Assembly: GCF_029784155.1 (NCBI RefSeq)
Contig: NC_073691.1
Location: forward strand, 146,694,496 to 146,758,495
Direction: 5' to 3'
Origin: Uranotaenia lowii
Taxonomy: Eukaryota > Arthropoda > Insecta > Diptera > Culicidae
DNA: 64,000 bases
Part shown: piece by piece, positions 1 to 11,041 of the stretch
Position numbering within the stretch: position 1 is the stretch's first letter
How the letters are laid out: every line of letters starts with the position of its first letter
Notes under the pieces: model-generated
The model's input: the letters and a program-made list of their open reading frames with translations, nothing else
Told to the model about the DNA's origin: nothing
Databases searched by the model: none
Program-made: the position numbers and the translations under genes

Positions 1-1153
1 TGAAACCCCGGAATTGGCTTTAAATCGGCTTTTATATACGTTTCGTCGTACATCACACAGCAGCCATTTATTGTCAGCATATTCTCATAGAGCTTCCGTG
101 CCCGAGTTTAAGCCGTCGATCGTTGCCGCTCATCGCGGTTTTGAAGTTCTGTACCTTCTTGTATGTATGTAGTCTAGCTCTCTTCTTTGTATTTTGGACG
201 TAGTTCTGCGACAAGCCGATCTTTTTAGCCAAATCACGGCTTGAGACTTGACACGTTGGGATTTGCTTTTAATCAGCCGCTTAACATTTCCCTTCGCTTT
301 TTGCTCTATGGTCCCAGTTTCTTCCAGCTTCTTTGCCGTGGTCCAACGTCAATCGCCCCTGGAACCGCTTCAAAACTCTAGAGACGGTTGAATGGTGAAT
401 GTTTAAGCTTGCCAGATTGCCCGGTTTTATCCGGGTTTGCCCGGATATTTGATGCAAAATTTCGAGAAAGTCCGGTCCGGCCCGGTTGCCCGGATAACGT
501 GAAAAAAGTCCGGATATTGCCCGGATTTTTTCACAATTTTCACAAAGAAACCAAAAAAAATCAAAGTTTTTGAGTAAGTTTCAGCAAAATTGATTAACGG
601 TATGGAAATTTTCAACGGTTGTTTCAAATAATTTCGCTGATTTACTTTTATAAACCTTTAAATATTTAAGTGTTCCAAAAAGTTTTTGGAAGTCTGCAAT
701 TACATTAATAAAATAATAATTACATTTTTTTGCATTTTTTCTGTGCTTTTATATATAATAACACCTAAATTTTGCCCGGTTTTTGCCCGGTTTTTGGATT
801 TGAAAAATTGAAATCCATTCCCGGATTTTGCCAGGTTTTTTTGAAAAAATGCCCGGAATTGCTAGGCCCGGATGGGAGTGGAAAAAATTCTGGCAACCTT
901 ATGAATGTTCGACATTTTTCCCAACTGCCGGCGCGACAGGTAAGGAAATTCCTGGTGTTTGGAATAATTTCGTTCTCTCGACTCGCGTTGGTTCACCTCC
1001 ATTTTCGATGAATCGAAAAACACGACTTCGAGTTTGACAGCATGTAAAAAATACCCATCAATGAGAAAGTGTTGAAAATTTGGTTGATTTTCACCCAATG
1101 GTAAAAAAGTTATGCCCTGTTGAATGTGTCACAATAATTTCGTGTTCGCCCTT
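1..1153 (-). mobile_element. DD37E (ITmD37E-like) Tc1/mariner transposon, family A copy 1, cut by window edge
   Basis: The minus strand encodes the N-terminal half of a decayed mariner-type transposase. The bases match, with scattered indels, the better preserved family A copies at 33,690-35,588 and 42,495-43,743. At the left edge the first catalytic DDE block is just entered; the rest lies outside the window. The right terminus reads, on the minus strand, AAGGGCGAACACGAAATT, followed by a TA dinucleotide at 1154-1155, as expected for Tc1/mariner insertion. The coding sequence is interrupted by a 498-bp MITE (404-901) and contains several frameshifts, so it is non-functional. Family assignment comes from the DD37E spacing seen in the sister copy at 33.9 kb, not from this truncated copy itself. 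Confidence 0.8.
404..901. mobile_element. hAT-like MITE with 8-bp target-site duplication
   Basis: A 498-bp insertion in the family A transposon. It is flanked by the 8-bp direct repeat TGAATGTT (396-403 and 902-909) and begins and ends with imperfect inverted repeats: TAAGCTTGCCAGAT on the left, TAAGGTTGCCAGAAT at the right end in reverse complement. Removing the insert and one TSD restores the mariner sequence seen in the other copies. The interior is rich in CCCGG motifs and codes for nothing. The 8-bp duplication points to a hAT-type transposase, but the TIR is not the textbook CAG-type end, so superfamily is inferred. Related, more decayed sequence occurs near 13,960-14,136 and 63,360-63,735. 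Confidence 0.85.
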
Positions 1154-1155
1154 TA

Positions 1156-4100
1156 TGAGTCGATCATTTTCAACCAGGTGTATAATACATCAGATCTTCT
1201 TCAAGTAAGGGTCTCTTTGATTTTCAAAATGTCACCAATATTTAGCTGAATGCACATTAGATGAATTTTCGCTTCCAGGGCGTCTATCACCAAGAAATTG
1301 GGTTCTACTGAAATCAGGGACCAAACATGTCGAATCAGGTGCCAAGCTATTCGAAATTGCTTATTAGATATCGAATTAAATGAATGTCGTATTCAAGCAA
1401 GAAGCCTTGAAGGCTTAATAGTTAATTAGTTAAAAAGATAGGATGATGATGGGAAAAGAAGGATGATCTTTAACCTAAAGCATATTATACTTTTTACCAC
1501 ACGTGTCCACACGGCTGGACAACTCTGGAAGATTTTTTCAAAAATTTGTGAACATCAAGGGCAAACTTGAACAGAATCTTTTCATTATTTTCAAACAAAC
1601 AAGATGGAAACGAAAAAAGATTACTAGAAATTGAAAGTTTTCATCGAATCACAGCAACAGTGTCAAGATCGAATGTAAGCATTAAACAAAAATTAATGTT
1701 CATTTTTACTTTTTTTTTACATTAAAACTAGTTTATTAAAGGCCTTTTACTTTTACAAAGTTTCAATGTGCCGAGTGTATTCGTTTCACTAGGTTAGTAG
1801 GGAAGGGGGCCGTAATAGTCGCGGCGACTCATTTAAAAAAAAAAATAAAAAAAAAATAAAAAAAAAAAATCCGGAAAGTTTAGAAAAATATCTGAGCATC
1901 CCGGCCAGATATGATACTAAGATCAACTATTCGGTGAGCCGAACATTCGGCTTAACGGTTTTTGAGCGGCATTCGGCGCCGAATATTGACATGACGCATA
2001 AAGCACCAATTGCAGTAATTTTTGGTTTAGTTCGAATTGATTTTTACATTTTTTCTGTCAAAAATGTTTTTAAGAACAGAGTGTTAATCTGCTGCATACA
2101 TTTAGGGGTAAAAAATACTACAAAATATTCTATTATCTTTAATCATGTAAATAAATATAAGAATGGATAAAATTTTAATGTATACAAACGCATAATGCAA
2201 AACAATCATATCCCAGCATATGGAAACGCAATTTATGAGATTTAGTTCTGATTTGCATTTTGTTGCATTTTGACCCAGATGGTTAACTGAATTATAAAAA
2301 TATTTAAAAAAAAAAATTGGAGTTTGTCCGAAAAATATTTATACACCAACAGTGTTGGTATAGGATAATGAAAGCAATATCAAGTTTGTAGGTGATATCA
2401 TTAACCAATCCGTCATACTAGGTAAAGTTTTTTAGGGCATCGAAAATTGGAAAAATTTGTACATCTATTGTTCGATTTTTTTAAATTTTTTATGAGAATC
2501 AAAAACTTAAAAAAACTCTTTCACGATGTTAAAAACTATATCATCATCAATTTGTTATTGTTCAATGATAACTTAATTACAGTACATTGAAATAAAAATT
2601 GAATAAACGTTGTGGTATACAAATGTTGCATATAACCTTGCTTTTGCATGATGCCCCGTTTGACGGTAGTTTAAAAAAAAAAAATTAAACGAGTTTGGCT
2701 CCTTAAGCTTAAAGTTATGAGCCGTTTCAAATAAAGAATTTGCATAAAATACATAGTTCAAGTTCCTCTAAATTTCATATATTTTCTTAAAATATTATAC
2801 ACTATCTTACTATAACATGAACATTATCATACAAAAATGCTACTAATCTGTTTAAAGATTTTTAACAATATTAATTTTTAACACTTTCAATGCAAAAAAA
2901 TGTTCCATCCTGTTTCAGCAATGCTGCTTCACACGAGAGGGGAGAAAATAAATGCAGTTTTTGGGCTTCCGCTTCTCGCGGCGTTGCAACGAATGACGAC
3001 ACGGAATTTGTCACCCGTTGCTCTCGAAATTTGGCCATGACGATCACTTTGCTTGGTGCAAACTACATATTGTAGGTACCTGTATATAAACACACGTGAA
3101 GAGAGGGTACATACTCATTCATGCAGGTGACAAGTTGTTCAGGTTAATTGACACCGACAGCACCGCCCTTAGTCGTCCGGCCAAGTCAGGTGGATTCAAT
3201 TTTGCATACTCAAAAGGGACATGACCAGGGTGTGTCGAATGATTTTTTTTTGTTAAATTCAACAAATTGAACTCTATTCAGCATACAAGCCCATAAACAT
3301 ATGCCCTCGATGTGTTTTTTCTCGTTTATTAGCATAATTCAGTACTTTAAAATAATTTAAACGATTTTGATGAATCAAACAATCAATTATAAATTATAAA
3401 ACCATAAAAAAAATGAAAAACTCCCTTTTTTCTTGAGGGTTTTCAAACCAAGTAGGTTTACTCATCCCGAAAAAATGAAAAACATTATCTAATTTCTTAC
3501 ACTATTTAAACATTAAAAACTATTGAAAAAAATCAATTTGCACAGATTGATTAGTTAGAGGTCAATAAAATAATTTCCGTTGACCAGACATTTGTTTTCC
3601 CCGGATTCTTAACCCTGTACTGCATAGACAATAATGAGATTAATTTTGGATGATCCATCAGAAAACATAAAAATCTTCAACTATCTTCTTCATAAACTTG
3701 TATAGTCAAAATTTAGATCACTGAGTAGGTATGCAGCAAATACTTCAAGGATAAACTATAATAAAAAAGTATTCCAAATCAATCTCAAGAGACTAAAACA
3801 AGTTATTTGGACTTGGAAGCGACTGAAAATAGTGTTTAGCGTTTGAAAAATAAAACCCTTTTTCATTAAGTACAAACATGAATATTTGATTTCCATATTT
3901 TAAATTTACGACACGCTCTCGAGTCGATCGGTAACATGCTGATGGTGACGAGGTGACAGTAATCACTCGATCCAACCAATTTATGCCACTGGCTATATTC
4001 GTTCATGCATACTTGTCACAAGAAGGTCAAGGAGCGGATAATTGTCTTCCTAACTTGATTGATCTCTCTTTTGTTTCTTAGTGATGCAAATGTTTTTTTT

Positions 4101-4836
4101 TGTTGAAACCATAACTTTTCACTTAATATTTATTGTCCTGTTCGATTTGCAGCCTCATCTCATCCATAAAAATGCAAAATAAGACCTTTCCCATGGGTCG
4201 ATTCATCCACTGGTTAACCACTCTTTTTTACCACTTCACGTTTCTGTTTCGATTCCTTATTTTTGAATTCTATACACTGAGAAAACAAATCAAATATTAA
4301 GAAATTCTTAGAATTGTCACTCACATATTTTTTTGGATGATTGACAACCCAATTTCGGAATATAATAAACTTTGAAACATTCAATTCAAACACTATGTAA
4401 TGCAAATAAAATTGATTTGGAAGGAATTATGTGATTTTGATATCTTGTATTCATGCTAATAAACTTCCATAGCTTGCGGGGACGTAGGAAGAACCGCCTC
4501 ATGGGGAAGCAAGCGCGGTTCTAGAGCTGGCTCTTAGGAGGGGCGTTGAATTTCCAAATTTTCAAAAATCAGTTAGTTAAAAGGATCGTAAATATCTGGC
4601 GAAAACGAAAGCACGTACATTTTGAGAAACGGAGTGGATGAGGTAGAGGGGGTTGCATTTGCTAATTAGACTTCTAAGTTTGTAGGTTTGTATTTAAAAT
4701 GAAATTAAAATTAGGGAAAATAGTGAAAACTTTTAATAAATTTTCTTAATATACTAAGTTTGATATCCTTTTGTAAAGAATCTGCGAATCTTTTGTTTAA
4801 AAATAATCACATCGAGAACTCTTTAGAGAATCTTCC
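1156..4836. other. AT-rich spacer, no recognisable gene
   Basis: About 3.7 kb of AT-rich DNA with only short, overlapping open frames of random appearance. I see no domain, no credible exon chain and no clear TIR pair. An A-rich retroposon-like tail is listed separately (1835-1869). A TATATAAA string near 3080 could be a TATA box but has no gene attached. Near 4470-4550 there is a short GC-richer patch with no coding signal. Confidence 0.5.
1835..1869 (+). repeat. A-rich (AnT) tract, possible 3' tail of a truncated retroposon
   Basis: A run of A interrupted by single T follows a GC-richer segment (about 1795-1830). This resembles the 3' end of a SINE or 5'-truncated LINE. No coding sequence or target-site duplication was identified, so a simple-sequence origin is equally possible. 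Confidence 0.3.
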
Positions 4837-4838
4837 TA

Positions 4839-5664
4839 GGGGAGATGAGGGCATAACAAGCACCCAGGGCATAATGAGCACTCCTTTTTTCTACATAAGT
4901 ACGTATTTTATTAAACAAATTTTCATAAGGACTTGTTTCGTACTACCCATAGTATTAATTTTTCACCAAAAAAGAAATATCCCTTTCATCTTTACAGAAA
5001 TATTAAACAATAACCAGCTAGGTTCTCAAGTGACCAAAAAATTATATATTTGAGCACCACCAAATAAGCTTTTATGACCTTTAAATCATCTTGATCTGGA
5101 ATGTACGCACTACAACATGATCTACACATTGTTTCTCAATTTTCAACATCATAAAATTTTTGATTTTTCACTTTAATCAATTTTAAAACGCTTTTTTACT
5201 TTAATTTGTTCACTAGAGGCGAACAGAGCACTTTCAATGAAGGCATAATGAGCATTTTCTGCCGGGGAATCTAGCTGCGAATTCAACGCGATGAAGTCAA
5301 CTGAATAATGAGCTACAGCTTGGCTTGTTTCGTCTGTCAATTTGGCCTATTGGTAAGGTGTCGGAGAGGTAATCAGTAGACTCGAGTTCGATTTTGGAAA
5401 ACCCGTTTTTGAAAGAAATCGGCCGACGGGAACCAAAGCTATTGATGAAAAACTGGTTTTTCATGTTTCTCCCGAACAAAATGTCTCAAAATCCCATACA
5501 AATTTCTGGCTCTTTGAGCGACCCCTTCCCGTGATCCGATCTGGCCCAAATTTGGCATGAGATCTTGTACTAGGACTAAGATCAATTTTAGCCTGCAGCG
5601 TATAACTTTTTCAAAAGTCGGGTCATTTGGGGCACTCTAGTGGCCATTATGCCCCCATCTCCCC
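4839..5664. mobile_element. TIR element of GGGGAGA type, TA duplication, non-coding
   Basis: An 826-bp segment whose ends are inverted repeats: GGGGAGATGAGGGCATAA on the left and, reverse-complemented, GGGGAGATGGGGGCATAA on the right. Each is flanked by TA (4837-4838 and 5665-5666). The interior repeats the motif GGCATAATGAGCA several times but has no long open frame. TA duplications suggest mobilisation by a Tc1/mariner/pogo-type transposase. The same style of terminus is found on the elements at 22,785 and 26,505, although the interiors differ. Confidence 0.75.
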
Positions 5665-5666
5665 TA

Positions 5667-6584
5667 TATAAATTTCATTTCACAAATTAAAAGAAAACAC
5701 AAATTTTCGTAGAAGTTAATGTAAAAAAAATCTTCAAGCTATCAAAAATATTTTCCCAGTTATTATCATATCAGCTCAAGACTCTCACCAAAATTTTGAT
5801 GATTCTTATTTAGCTACAATTCGTTAGGAAACCCAAACGTTTTTTCAGAAAAGTGTTTGTATAATAATTACTATGAATTTAAAACTGAATAGGTAATTAT
5901 TTTTCTGAATTTTTTTGCTGAATCGTTAATCGGTAATATCAAATTATTATTAATTCTTGTTTCGATTGTTCAATTTCTAAATATAAATTGAATTCTAAAG
6001 AAGATTATTAAAATCATATTCTTAGACCAAACCCACCGGGCGTTACTATTTCGGTCGGTATTTTAAATGGTTTGATAAGTTGCGTTTTATCCACTTACTG
6101 ATTTTCGCACTCATTGTTTAATTGTTTTTTTTTATTTAATGCTCTCATACTAGATTTTTTATTTTATTGGAACTGAATCGAAAGAAATTGTAACAAATTT
6201 GTAACGAATGATTTATGAAAAAAGTGAAAAAACGTATTTCCAATAATTCTGCATTATTTTTAAATTAAATAAAACAATGAATAAAGAGTTAATTTCTGAT
6301 AGTTCAAACTTTTTACTTAAATTATTAAGCTGGATTTTTTTCTCAAAATTTTAAAGATTATTGTGTAGATGAGCTTAAAATAAGTATCGGCTATGTAATT
6401 TGTGTGAATCTTAAAATCCAGCTGTGTTGGACAAACGTTTGAAAAATATCTTCCGAATGAGTCGAGAGCGATTGCCTTATTTCCGAGAAAATAGTCGAGT
6501 GATGATGGGATAGTTTTATCTCACCTGAGAAAAATTAAAATGTAGATAAGTTTTTGGAGAGTAACATTCACAAACTGATTTTGA
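5667..6584. other. AT-rich spacer
   Basis: About 0.9 kb of very AT-rich sequence with no open frame, repeat boundary or regulatory motif that I can support. It forms the left flank of the Juan-like retroposon. Confidence 0.5.
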
Positions 6585-6839
6585 AAAAAAAAATCTAAAC
6601 TCGATTTTTTATCAGATTTTGTCCATCACCTCTAGTCTCAGAAGAAGTATTTCTAGAATCACTTCCATCTGTACCGTTGAGCCGTCAACACGTACGCCGG
6701 AGCACCGTATCGTTGCTGTGTACCTGCAGGAACATTTTTACATTATTTATTTTTTCCTTACCTGTTTTTCAATCAGCACTTTTCAGTGCTAAATTATTTT
6801 TATTTTCTTTTATTCATATTTTTCTCTTTTCTTTCCAGC

Positions 6840-8270
6840 ATGGGGAAGTCATCGGCCGGCTCAAGGGCCGGAAGAAAACGGATTGCCGAACCTAATTCAG
6901 GTCCATCGCCCAAAAAAGTTGAAATTTCCAATTCATTCGATGTCCTTCATAACATCGGTGATGAGGAAATATTCATATTTAATTCTGATAAGAGTACTAA
7001 GAAACCTTCTTCTTCTTATACTCTTAAAAACGAAAAGGTTCCACCAATTACGGTCACAATTCCTGACTTCAATGCCTTTCGAAAAGAAATCGTCACTTCC
7101 GTCAAGGATGTGAAGATTTCTTTTCAGATCGGTCGAAGGGGAACTGCTCGTATTTTGGCGGAATCTTTTAATGATTTTCAAAAAATTTTAAATTATTTGA
7201 ATAATAAAAAACACCAATTTTTCACGTACGACACTAGAAGTGATCGTCCATTTAAAGTTGTACTTCGTGGTCTCACCGGCGATCAGACACTGGATGAGAT
7301 CACAACTGAATTAAATTCTTTGTTAGGGTTTTCTCCGATTCAAGTAATTCAAATGAGGAAAAGAACCAACACGAATAATATCAGTAGTGTTGGTTTTGTT
7401 CCTGAGCTTTATTTGATCCATTTTAAAAAGGATCAGGTTAATAATTTGCAAATTCTTGAAAAGGCTCGTCTTATGTTTCATTGTCGAGTCAAATTCGAAC
7501 CTTTTCGAAAATCTTCTACCAATTTCCTACAAAATATTACGCAATGTCGTCGATGTCAAGCTTTTTGTCACGGCACTAAAAATTGTAGAATGAATGCCAG
7601 ATGCATGCTTTGCGGCTCATTCGATCATGAAAAATCTAAATGCCTTTATGGTGGTGATAAACCAAAAACAGAATTTTTCAAATGTGCAAATTGCGCAGGT
7701 AATCATTCCTCGAATTCTCTAGACTGTCCCATCAGGGCAAAAATTATTGCTTCTAGGAAAAATCCCAAAGTTTCCAGAAAAGTTTCTTCCCCTTCTTCCT
7801 CTTTTTCGTCTTCACACGTCAGGCCGGCAAACAACCTGCCTGTTCGCGGTCAGCCTCGGTCTACATTGGAATCACGGCTGGGTAATACCCGAAGTGATTT
7901 TAATGTTACCTGTGCTGAATCTGCGCCCCAGACTCGTTGTTTATCGTTCTCAGAGGTGGTTGAAAATGGGTTGCCCTCTTCAGGTTTAACTAATAAAAAT
8001 GGGAAAAAACCAAGTCTCAACGTTCATGCGAAGGCTTGGGAAAATCCCCGAAATTCAAATACTTTTTCTTCTCCTTCCTCTTCTGATTCTAACAATTTTG
8101 TTGATTTGGGTGAGATTACTGAGGAAAAATTAAAATTTTTGCATCAAAATTTAATGGAAATGATGCAACTTATGTTGAAAGCAAATTCAATGTTTGAAGC
8201 TTTCCAAACTTCTTTTAATTATGCTAACAAAATTATTATGACTTTACGATTCCCTCATGGATCCAAATAG
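6840..8270 (+). CDS. Juan-like ORF1 nucleic-acid-binding (Gag-like) protein
   Basis: An open frame of 476 codons from the ATG at 6840, which sits after a pyrimidine-rich leader; the frame is open further upstream but that part looks like leader. The middle of the protein carries three zinc knuckles of the non-LTR ORF1 type: CRRCQAFCHGTKNC and CMLCGSFDHEKSKC (both CX2CX4HX4C), then CANCAGNHSSNSLDC (CX2CX3HX6C). A basic N-terminus and a Ser/Pro-rich region after the knuckles complete it. Proteins of this kind bind the element's RNA and form the ribonucleoprotein used for target-primed reverse transcription. The frame is intact and ends at TAG 8268-8270, overlapping ORF2 by 14 bases, which suggests coupled translation. 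Confidence 0.88.
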   Translation: MGKSSAGSRAGRKRIAEPNSGPSPKKVEISNSFDVLHNIGDEEIFIFNSDKSTKKPSSSYTLKNEKVPPITVTIPDFNAFRKEIVTSVKDVKISFQIGRRGTARILAESFNDFQKILNYLNNKKHQFFTYDTRSDRPFKVVLRGLTGDQTLDEITTELNSLLGFSPIQVIQMRKRTNTNNISSVGFVPELYLIHFKKDQVNNLQILEKARLMFHCRVKFEPFRKSSTNFLQNITQCRRCQAFCHGTKNCRMNARCMLCGSFDHEKSKCLYGGDKPKTEFFKCANCAGNHSSNSLDCPIRAKIIASRKNPKVSRKVSSPSSSFSSSHVRPANNLPVRGQPRSTLESRLGNTRSDFNVTCAESAPQTRCLSFSEVVENGLPSSGLTNKNGKKPSLNVHAKAWENPRNSNTFSSPSSSDSNNFVDLGEITEEKLKFLHQNLMEMMQLMLKANSMFEAFQTSFNYANKIIMTLRFPHGSK

Positions 8271-10800
8271 ATGTTTAAATATTATGAATTGTAACGCTAG
8301 ATCTTTGCTGGATAACCAAGATGAGTTCTTTTTATTTTTGAAAACCCAAAACATACATATTGCTGCCATCACTGAAACTTTTTTAAAGCCGGACAATAAC
8401 TTGAAAAGCAATGCTTTCTTTAAAATTTTGCGAAATGATCGACTTGATCGACAAGGTGGGGGTGTAGCTATTGTCATCAATAGTCGTCTCAAATTTAGAC
8501 TTCTTCCTTCTTTCAATACAAAAGTCTTAGAAACAATTGGAATTGAATTAGAAACTTCTATGGGGAAAATTATAATTGTTGCCGCATATTTGCCTTTTCA
8601 ATGTAGCGGTGAACAGAAAAATTTTTTGAAGGGAGATTTACAAAAACTCACCAGAAACAAATCTAAATTTTTTTATTATTGGTGACAAAACACCGATCTT
8701 GGAATAATATTTCATCAAATTCAATGTTTAGGCGATTTAGGCGAGCATTGTAGTCAATTAGTTACTCATGCGGACCTTGATTCAGACCACCTTCCAGTAA
8801 CTTTTTCTTTATCCCAAAGTCCCATTGAAAACCCTTTAAAATCAACATTTAACTTTCAAAAGGCTGACTGTAAGCGATATAGGAATTTTATTGAACGTAA
8901 TTTAGATGTAAACGTTCCACTGAATTCAATAGAAGATATTGATTTGGCTGTAGAAAATTTGACAACTTCAATAGTCAATGCTAAAGTCGCTTCAATACCT
9001 AAAGTTAAACATAAATTGATTCAACCTTTGATCGATGATGATCTTCAGTTTTTGATACGACTGAAAAACATTCGTCGTCGCCAATTTCAACGAACTAGGG
9101 ATCCTTATTTGAAATTTATTTATTGCGACCTTCAAAAGGAAATCAAACGTCGTTTAAACTTTATTCGTAATGAAAATTTTGCAAAAGCAGTAGAGGACAT
9201 AAAACCCTACTCAAAGCCATTTTGGAAATTGACTAAAATTCTGAAAAAGCCCCAGAAGCCAATTCCTACTTTGAAAGATGGGAATAAACTTCTTTTAACT
9301 AATGCAGAAAAAGCTCAAAAATTAGCCCAACAATTTGAGTCTGCTCATGATTTTAATTTAAACGTTGTAAGTCCAATTGATGCTCAAATTTCCCTTGAAT
9401 TTGATGATATTCTTTCTAAACAAAATGTATTTGAAAGTTCTTGTGAGACAAATATTGATGAACTTAAATTGATTTTCAAAAAATTTAAAAATATGAAAGC
9501 CCCGGGGGAAGATGGGATTTTCTATGTTCTTATTAAGAAGTTGCCTGAAAGCACTTTAAATTTTTTAGTTAAAATCTTCAATAAATGTTTTCACTTGGCT
9601 TGTTTTCCCAATAAATGGAAAAATGCCAAAGTAACTCCAATTTTGAAACCTGGAAAAAGTGCTTCAGAGCCTTCAAGTTATCGACCAATTAGTTTGCTTC
9701 CATCTTTAAGTAAACTATTTGAGAGAGTTATTTTAAATAGAATGATGATCCACATTAATCAGAATTCTATTTTCCCTGATGAACAATTTGGTTTTCGTCA
9801 TGGACATTCTACTACACATAAACTTTTGAGTGTAACTAATATGATTAACGCTAGCAAATCTGAGGGTTATTCAACTGGTGTTGCTCTTCTTGATATTGAA
9901 AAAGCTTTTGACAGTGTTTGGCACAAAGGTTTAGTAGCTAAATTAGCTCGATTTGATTTTCCTGTATATCTCACCAAAATTATTCAAAATTATTTGACTA
10001 GCCGAACTTTACAAGTAAGCTATCAAAATGCATGCTCTGAAAGGACACCCATTAGAGCTGGTGTCCCTCAGGGCAGTATACTTGGGCCAATTTTATACAA
10101 TATTTTTACTTCTGATCTTCCTGATGTACCAGAAGGAAAAGGTAGAAGACTATTTGCTGATGATACTTTGCTTTCAGCCAAAGGTCGAAATTTACGGGTG
10201 GTACGCAGTAGATTGCAACAAAATTTAAATTCCTTTTTGAATTACTTGAAAATGTGAAAAATTTCTCCTAACGCTTCCAAAACTCAACTTATTTTATTTC
10301 CCCATAAGCCAAGAGCAAATTTTTTAAAACCTAATGAAAATCATTCCATAATTTTTAATGGGGTTTCATTAGAATGGTCTGATAACGTGAAGTACTTGGG
10401 ACTTACACTTGATCGGAATCTTACTTTTAAAAATCACATTGAAGATATTCAATCAAAATGTAATAAATACACTAAATCTCTTTATTCTCTCATCAACAGG
10501 AAATCCCGGCTGTGCCTGAAGAATAAGATGCTTATTTATAAGCAAGTTTTCCGACCAGCGATAATGTATGCAGTTCCGATTTGGTCTAGCTGCTGCGCGA
10601 CGAGGAAGAAAGCCATCCAGAGGATTCAGAACAAGGTTCTGAAAATGATTTTGCGGCTTCCACCTTGGCACAGCACCGAAGATCTTCATCGGATTGCGGG
10701 CATTGAAGCGATCGAAGACAAGGCCAACAAAATCATCTCCAACTTCAGAGGCAAATCGATGCAGTCTTCCATCGCAGAGATTCGTTCTCTTTATAACTAG
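8257..10800 (+). pseudogene. Juan-like ORF2: endonuclease-reverse transcriptase, disrupted
   Basis: ORF2 starts at the ATG at 8257, inside the end of ORF1. The first 142 codons match the N-terminus of an APE-type endonuclease (NCNARSL, ITETFLKPD, GGGVAIVI blocks). Around 8686-8760 the endonuclease is broken: the sequence jumps from the region of the expected GDLNAKH motif to one resembling the DSDHLPV motif, with frame loss, so an internal deletion of its middle is likely. From 8944 the frame reopens with the reverse transcriptase: KAPGEDGI, LPSLSKLFERVI, GFRHGHSTTHK, LDIEKAFDSVWH, RAGVPQGSILGP and the catalytic FADDTLL block. An in-frame TGA at 10255-10257 lies just after the palm; the thumb and C-terminus resume at once and end at TAG 10800. 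No RNase H is seen. Non-functional as it stands. Confidence 0.88.
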
Positions 10801-11041
10801 TTTAATTTTAGCATAGTGTTTAGTTTTAAGTTTAAAATATTTTTGCCATTACAGGATGTTCTCCTACATTAAATACTTAATTGCGCTAAGCAAATTTTAT
10901 TCTTACAAATAAATTTTTAATATCTAGTTAACTATAGGGCTCTGAACAGTTCATTATTGAGCTGAACACCTAATTTAATGAAAAAATGTAATATAAATGT
11001 AATGATGAATTGATACAAATAAAGACATATTTAAAAAAAAA

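Larger units (their letters stand above)
6598..11041 (+). mobile_element. Juan-like Jockey-clade non-LTR retrotransposon, near full length
   Basis: The element has a 5' leader, ORF1 with three zinc knuckles (6840-8270), an overlapping ORF2 with endonuclease and reverse transcriptase (8257-10800, damaged), a 3' UTR with AATAAA (11018-11023) and a short A tail ending at 11041. This two-ORF layout without RNase H is typical of the Jockey clade. The ORF1 knuckle sequence and overall look recall Juan elements of Aedes and Culex (memory-based recognition). A direct repeat, A9 followed by TCTA, occurs at 6585-6597 and 11033-11045. It may be the target-site duplication and would fix the 5' end at about 6598, but being A-rich it could be chance. 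Confidence 0.85.

Noticed and set aside
2340..2375. Small palindrome ACCAAC-AGT-GTTGGT
   Set aside because: Stem of only six bases; expected by chance at this window length.
3075..3180. TATATAAA plus downstream initiator-like bases as a promoter
   Set aside because: No gene follows within range, and such strings are expected by chance in AT-rich DNA.
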